From: CAYWNK01 sp047639615
Lineage (GTDB): Bacteria; Planctomycetota; UBA1135; GCA-002686595
Direction: 5' to 3'
Length of the DNA: 25,801 nucleotides
NCBI GenBank assembly: GCA_047639615.1
Contig: JBLIOL010000030.1
Coordinates: forward strand, 1-25,801
Under the pieces are notes generated by a model, which worked only from the letters and a program-made list of their open reading frames with translations, did no database searches and had not been told where the DNA came from. Positions 24,438 to 25,801 of the stretch are shown piece after piece. The translations under genes were made by a program, and so were the position numbers. Each line of letters opens with the position of its first letter. The first letter of the stretch is position 1.

Positions 24438-24480
24438 TGTAACAAAATGGACATTGCCGAGAAACGAGTGTAACGTAATG
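24438..24480. promoter_or_regulatory. Direct repeats, likely operator between kamA-type gene and rpiR-type gene
   Basis: TGTAACAAAATG (24438-24449) and TGTAACGTAATG (24469-24480) share ten of twelve bases and lie 31 bp apart, three helical turns. A possible rpiR-type promoter, TTGCCG (24454-24459) with a 16-bp spacer to TAATGC (24476-24481), overlaps the second copy. In a 111-bp divergent gap they are good candidates for binding of the RpiR-type regulator. Confidence 0.45.
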
Positions 24481-24497
24481 CACAAGAACGCGCCAGC

Positions 24498-25322
24498 ATG
24501 TCCATCCCCGAACTCATCGCAGCCGCCAGCGAGCGCCTGACCCCTACCGAGCGCCGCATCGCGGAGGCGGTCCTCGCAGAACCGACCCTGCTGGCCTTCG
24601 GCACGGTCTCAGATCTGGCCACCAAGGTGGGCACCAGCCGGCCTTCCATCGTGCGCTTCGCCACCAAGTTGGGTTTCGAGGGCTACGCCGACCTGCAGGA
24701 GACCGTACGTCAAGGCCTATCCGCCCGACTATCACGCCCCAGCCAGCGCATCCGCCACCAAGACGCCTCCATGGCCCCGGCTCGCAGCTCCCTCAGCGCA
24801 GCCCTCACCAGCGTCTTCGAAGCCGTCGAGGACGGCCGCCTGGCCAGCCTCGCCGCCCCGCTCGTGTGCGCCAAGCGCATCTGGATCCTCTCCGGCGACT
24901 CCTCCCGCGCCGGCGCTCACGCCCTCCACAGCGGCCTCAGCATGCTGCGCCCGGACGTGCACCTGCTCGACGAACACTTCACCCCGCGCGACCTCGCCAG
25001 CGCCGCCCCGGGCGACGCCGCCGTGGTCTTCGACTACTCGCGCTACCGGCGCCACTCCATCACCGGCGCGCGCATCCTGACCGACATCGGCGTCGAGCTA
25101 GTCGCCATCACGGACGGACCGCTCTCGCCCCTGGCTTCACTCACCGATAAATGGTGCAGCCTCAAGGTGCCCGCCATCGGCCCCTTCGACAGCTCGCTGC
25201 CCTCGGTCGCCATCTCCGAGCTGCTAGTGGCCCACGTAGCCACCGAACTGCAAGACGAAGCCCAAGCGCGCATCGACCGCACGGAAGCGCTCTGGGCAGC
25301 CACCGAGACCTTCCTGACCTAG
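24498..25322 (+). CDS. MurR/RpiR-family transcriptional regulator with SIS domain
   Basis: This 274-residue protein has an N-terminal RpiR helix-turn-helix (about 1-77: LTPTERRIAEAVLAEP, then VSDLATKVGTSRPSIVRFATKLGFEGYADLQ) and a SIS domain (about 115-250: RIWILSGDSSRAGAHAL, DAAVVFDYSRYRRHS, GVELVAITDGPLSPLA). SIS domains in this family bind phosphosugars or other small metabolites that change DNA binding. It is divergent from the kamA-type operon across 111 bp, making it the probable regulator of that operon; the effector may be a pathway intermediate. A small membrane-protein gene follows six bases downstream. Confidence 0.9.
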   Translation: MSIPELIAAASERLTPTERRIAEAVLAEPTLLAFGTVSDLATKVGTSRPSIVRFATKLGFEGYADLQETVRQGLSARLSRPSQRIRHQDASMAPARSSLSAALTSVFEAVEDGRLASLAAPLVCAKRIWILSGDSSRAGAHALHSGLSMLRPDVHLLDEHFTPRDLASAAPGDAAVVFDYSRYRRHSITGARILTDIGVELVAITDGPLSPLASLTDKWCSLKVPAIGPFDSSLPSVAISELLVAHVATELQDEAQARIDRTEALWAATETFLT

Positions 25323-25328
25323 CCATTC

Positions 25329-25592
25329 ATGCGACGCAATAAGTGGATTGCCTGCTGCGTGCTGACCGTAGCAGCCCTCTTCCAAAACACACTCACCCTC
25401 GCCAGCGGCGACTACCGCGTAGTCATTCCCCTGGCCGCCACCTGCTCGGTCGTCGCCCTCGTACTGCTCGTAGGCGCCTGGCGCTCCGCCCGCGCCGGCT
25501 GGCGCCTGCGCATCATCGCGCTCTGCCTGCTAAACGGCTGGATCCTGTTCGACGCTCTCGGCAGGCGCCTGCCCGGCGCCTTCGACTTCTAG
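25329..25592 (+). CDS. Small membrane protein of unknown function
   Basis: This 87-residue protein has three hydrophobic segments (about 5-25, 33-50 and 60-77), with short basic loops (WRSARAGWRLR) between the last two. No family is recognised. Starting six bases after the RpiR-type gene, it is probably co-transcribed with it. Its stop is 10 bases from the convergent gene at the right edge. Confidence 0.65.
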   Translation: MRRNKWIACCVLTVAALFQNTLTLASGDYRVVIPLAATCSVVALVLLVGAWRSARAGWRLRIIALCLLNGWILFDALGRRLPGAFDF

Positions 25593-25602
25593 TCCGATCC
25601 GC

Positions 25603-25801
25603 TCACCGAAAGCGCGCGATGATCTCCGTGCGTGTATCCGGCAAGCGCTTGTCGCGATAGCCGCGAGTCCACCCTGTGATACTCAACTCATCGGTGTCAA
25701 CGTGCGTCTGCTCACCCAGGTAGAGCCTTGAGCCCCCGCCCACATCTCCCGGCGCATCGAAGGCCGCGCAGAAAAAAGCGGTACTGGGAACAGTCGCCAC
25801 G
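25603..25801 (-). CDS. 3' end of a minus-strand gene cut by the window edge
   Basis: An open frame enters from the right edge and ends at 25603 after about 65 codons. The visible part (for example DELSITGWTRGYRDKRLP and a TRTEIIARFR end) has ordinary protein-like composition and looks like a C-terminus, so the start is outside the window. No family is recognised. The tight convergent spacing (10 bases) with the small membrane-protein gene supports it. Confidence 0.5.
   Translation of the reverse strand, partial: VATVPSTAFFCAAFDAPGDVGGGSRLYLGEQTHVDTDELSITGWTRGYRDKRLPDTRTEIIARFR

Overview
The window is a 25.8-kb piece of a GC-rich bacterial chromosome with densely packed genes on both strands. 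Weak or absent Shine-Dalgarno sequences, many GTG/TTG starts, a BlaI/M56 peptidase pair with a repeat tail, large secreted proteins of unknown function and a KamA-type enzyme best fit a Planctomycetota-like organism. That assignment is by overall character only, since no rRNA or universal marker is present.

Layout. 1-1020: edge of a small membrane-protein gene, a truncated AMP-binding-enzyme remnant, and a ~180-bp element with 20-bp terminal inverted repeats (MITE-like). 1021-5754 (minus): a 650-aa exported protein, a DUF374 acyltransferase, a DUF72 protein and a threonine-aldolase-type PLP enzyme. 6101-7114 (plus): a membrane-anchored cyclophilin with an intrinsic terminator. 7407-7878: thirteen parS-type palindromes at an exact 38-bp period, followed by parB (8226-9098, minus). 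9241-10723 (plus): a membrane protein and a metallophosphoesterase. 10746-12059 (minus): a protein with a C-terminal HPr-like domain. 12232-13044 (plus): a sigma-70-family factor. 13075-14328 (minus): a secreted protein resembling an inactive metallopeptidase. 14344-15147 (plus): a DDAH-type hydrolase. 15211-15325: a run of hairpins. 15536-17871 (plus): a BlaI-type repressor and an M56 peptidase. 18089-20233 (plus): an RpfC-like hybrid histidine kinase. 20244-24386 (minus): class III aminotransferase, two CoA-transferase subunits and a KamA-family radical SAM enzyme. 24498-25592 (plus): an RpiR-type regulator and a small membrane protein. The right edge holds the 3' end of a minus-strand gene.

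Two systems stand out. First, the parB-parS locus has a compact tandem centromere laid out like the sopB-sopC end of the F plasmid, but built from the chromosomal (Spo0J-type) parS palindrome. Second, the kamA-CoA transferase-aminotransferase operon reads as a possible route from an alpha-amino acid through a beta-amino acid and a beta-keto acid to a beta-ketoacyl-CoA, under a divergent RpiR regulator. No parA, dnaA, thiolase or beta-lysine 5,6-aminomutase is in the window.
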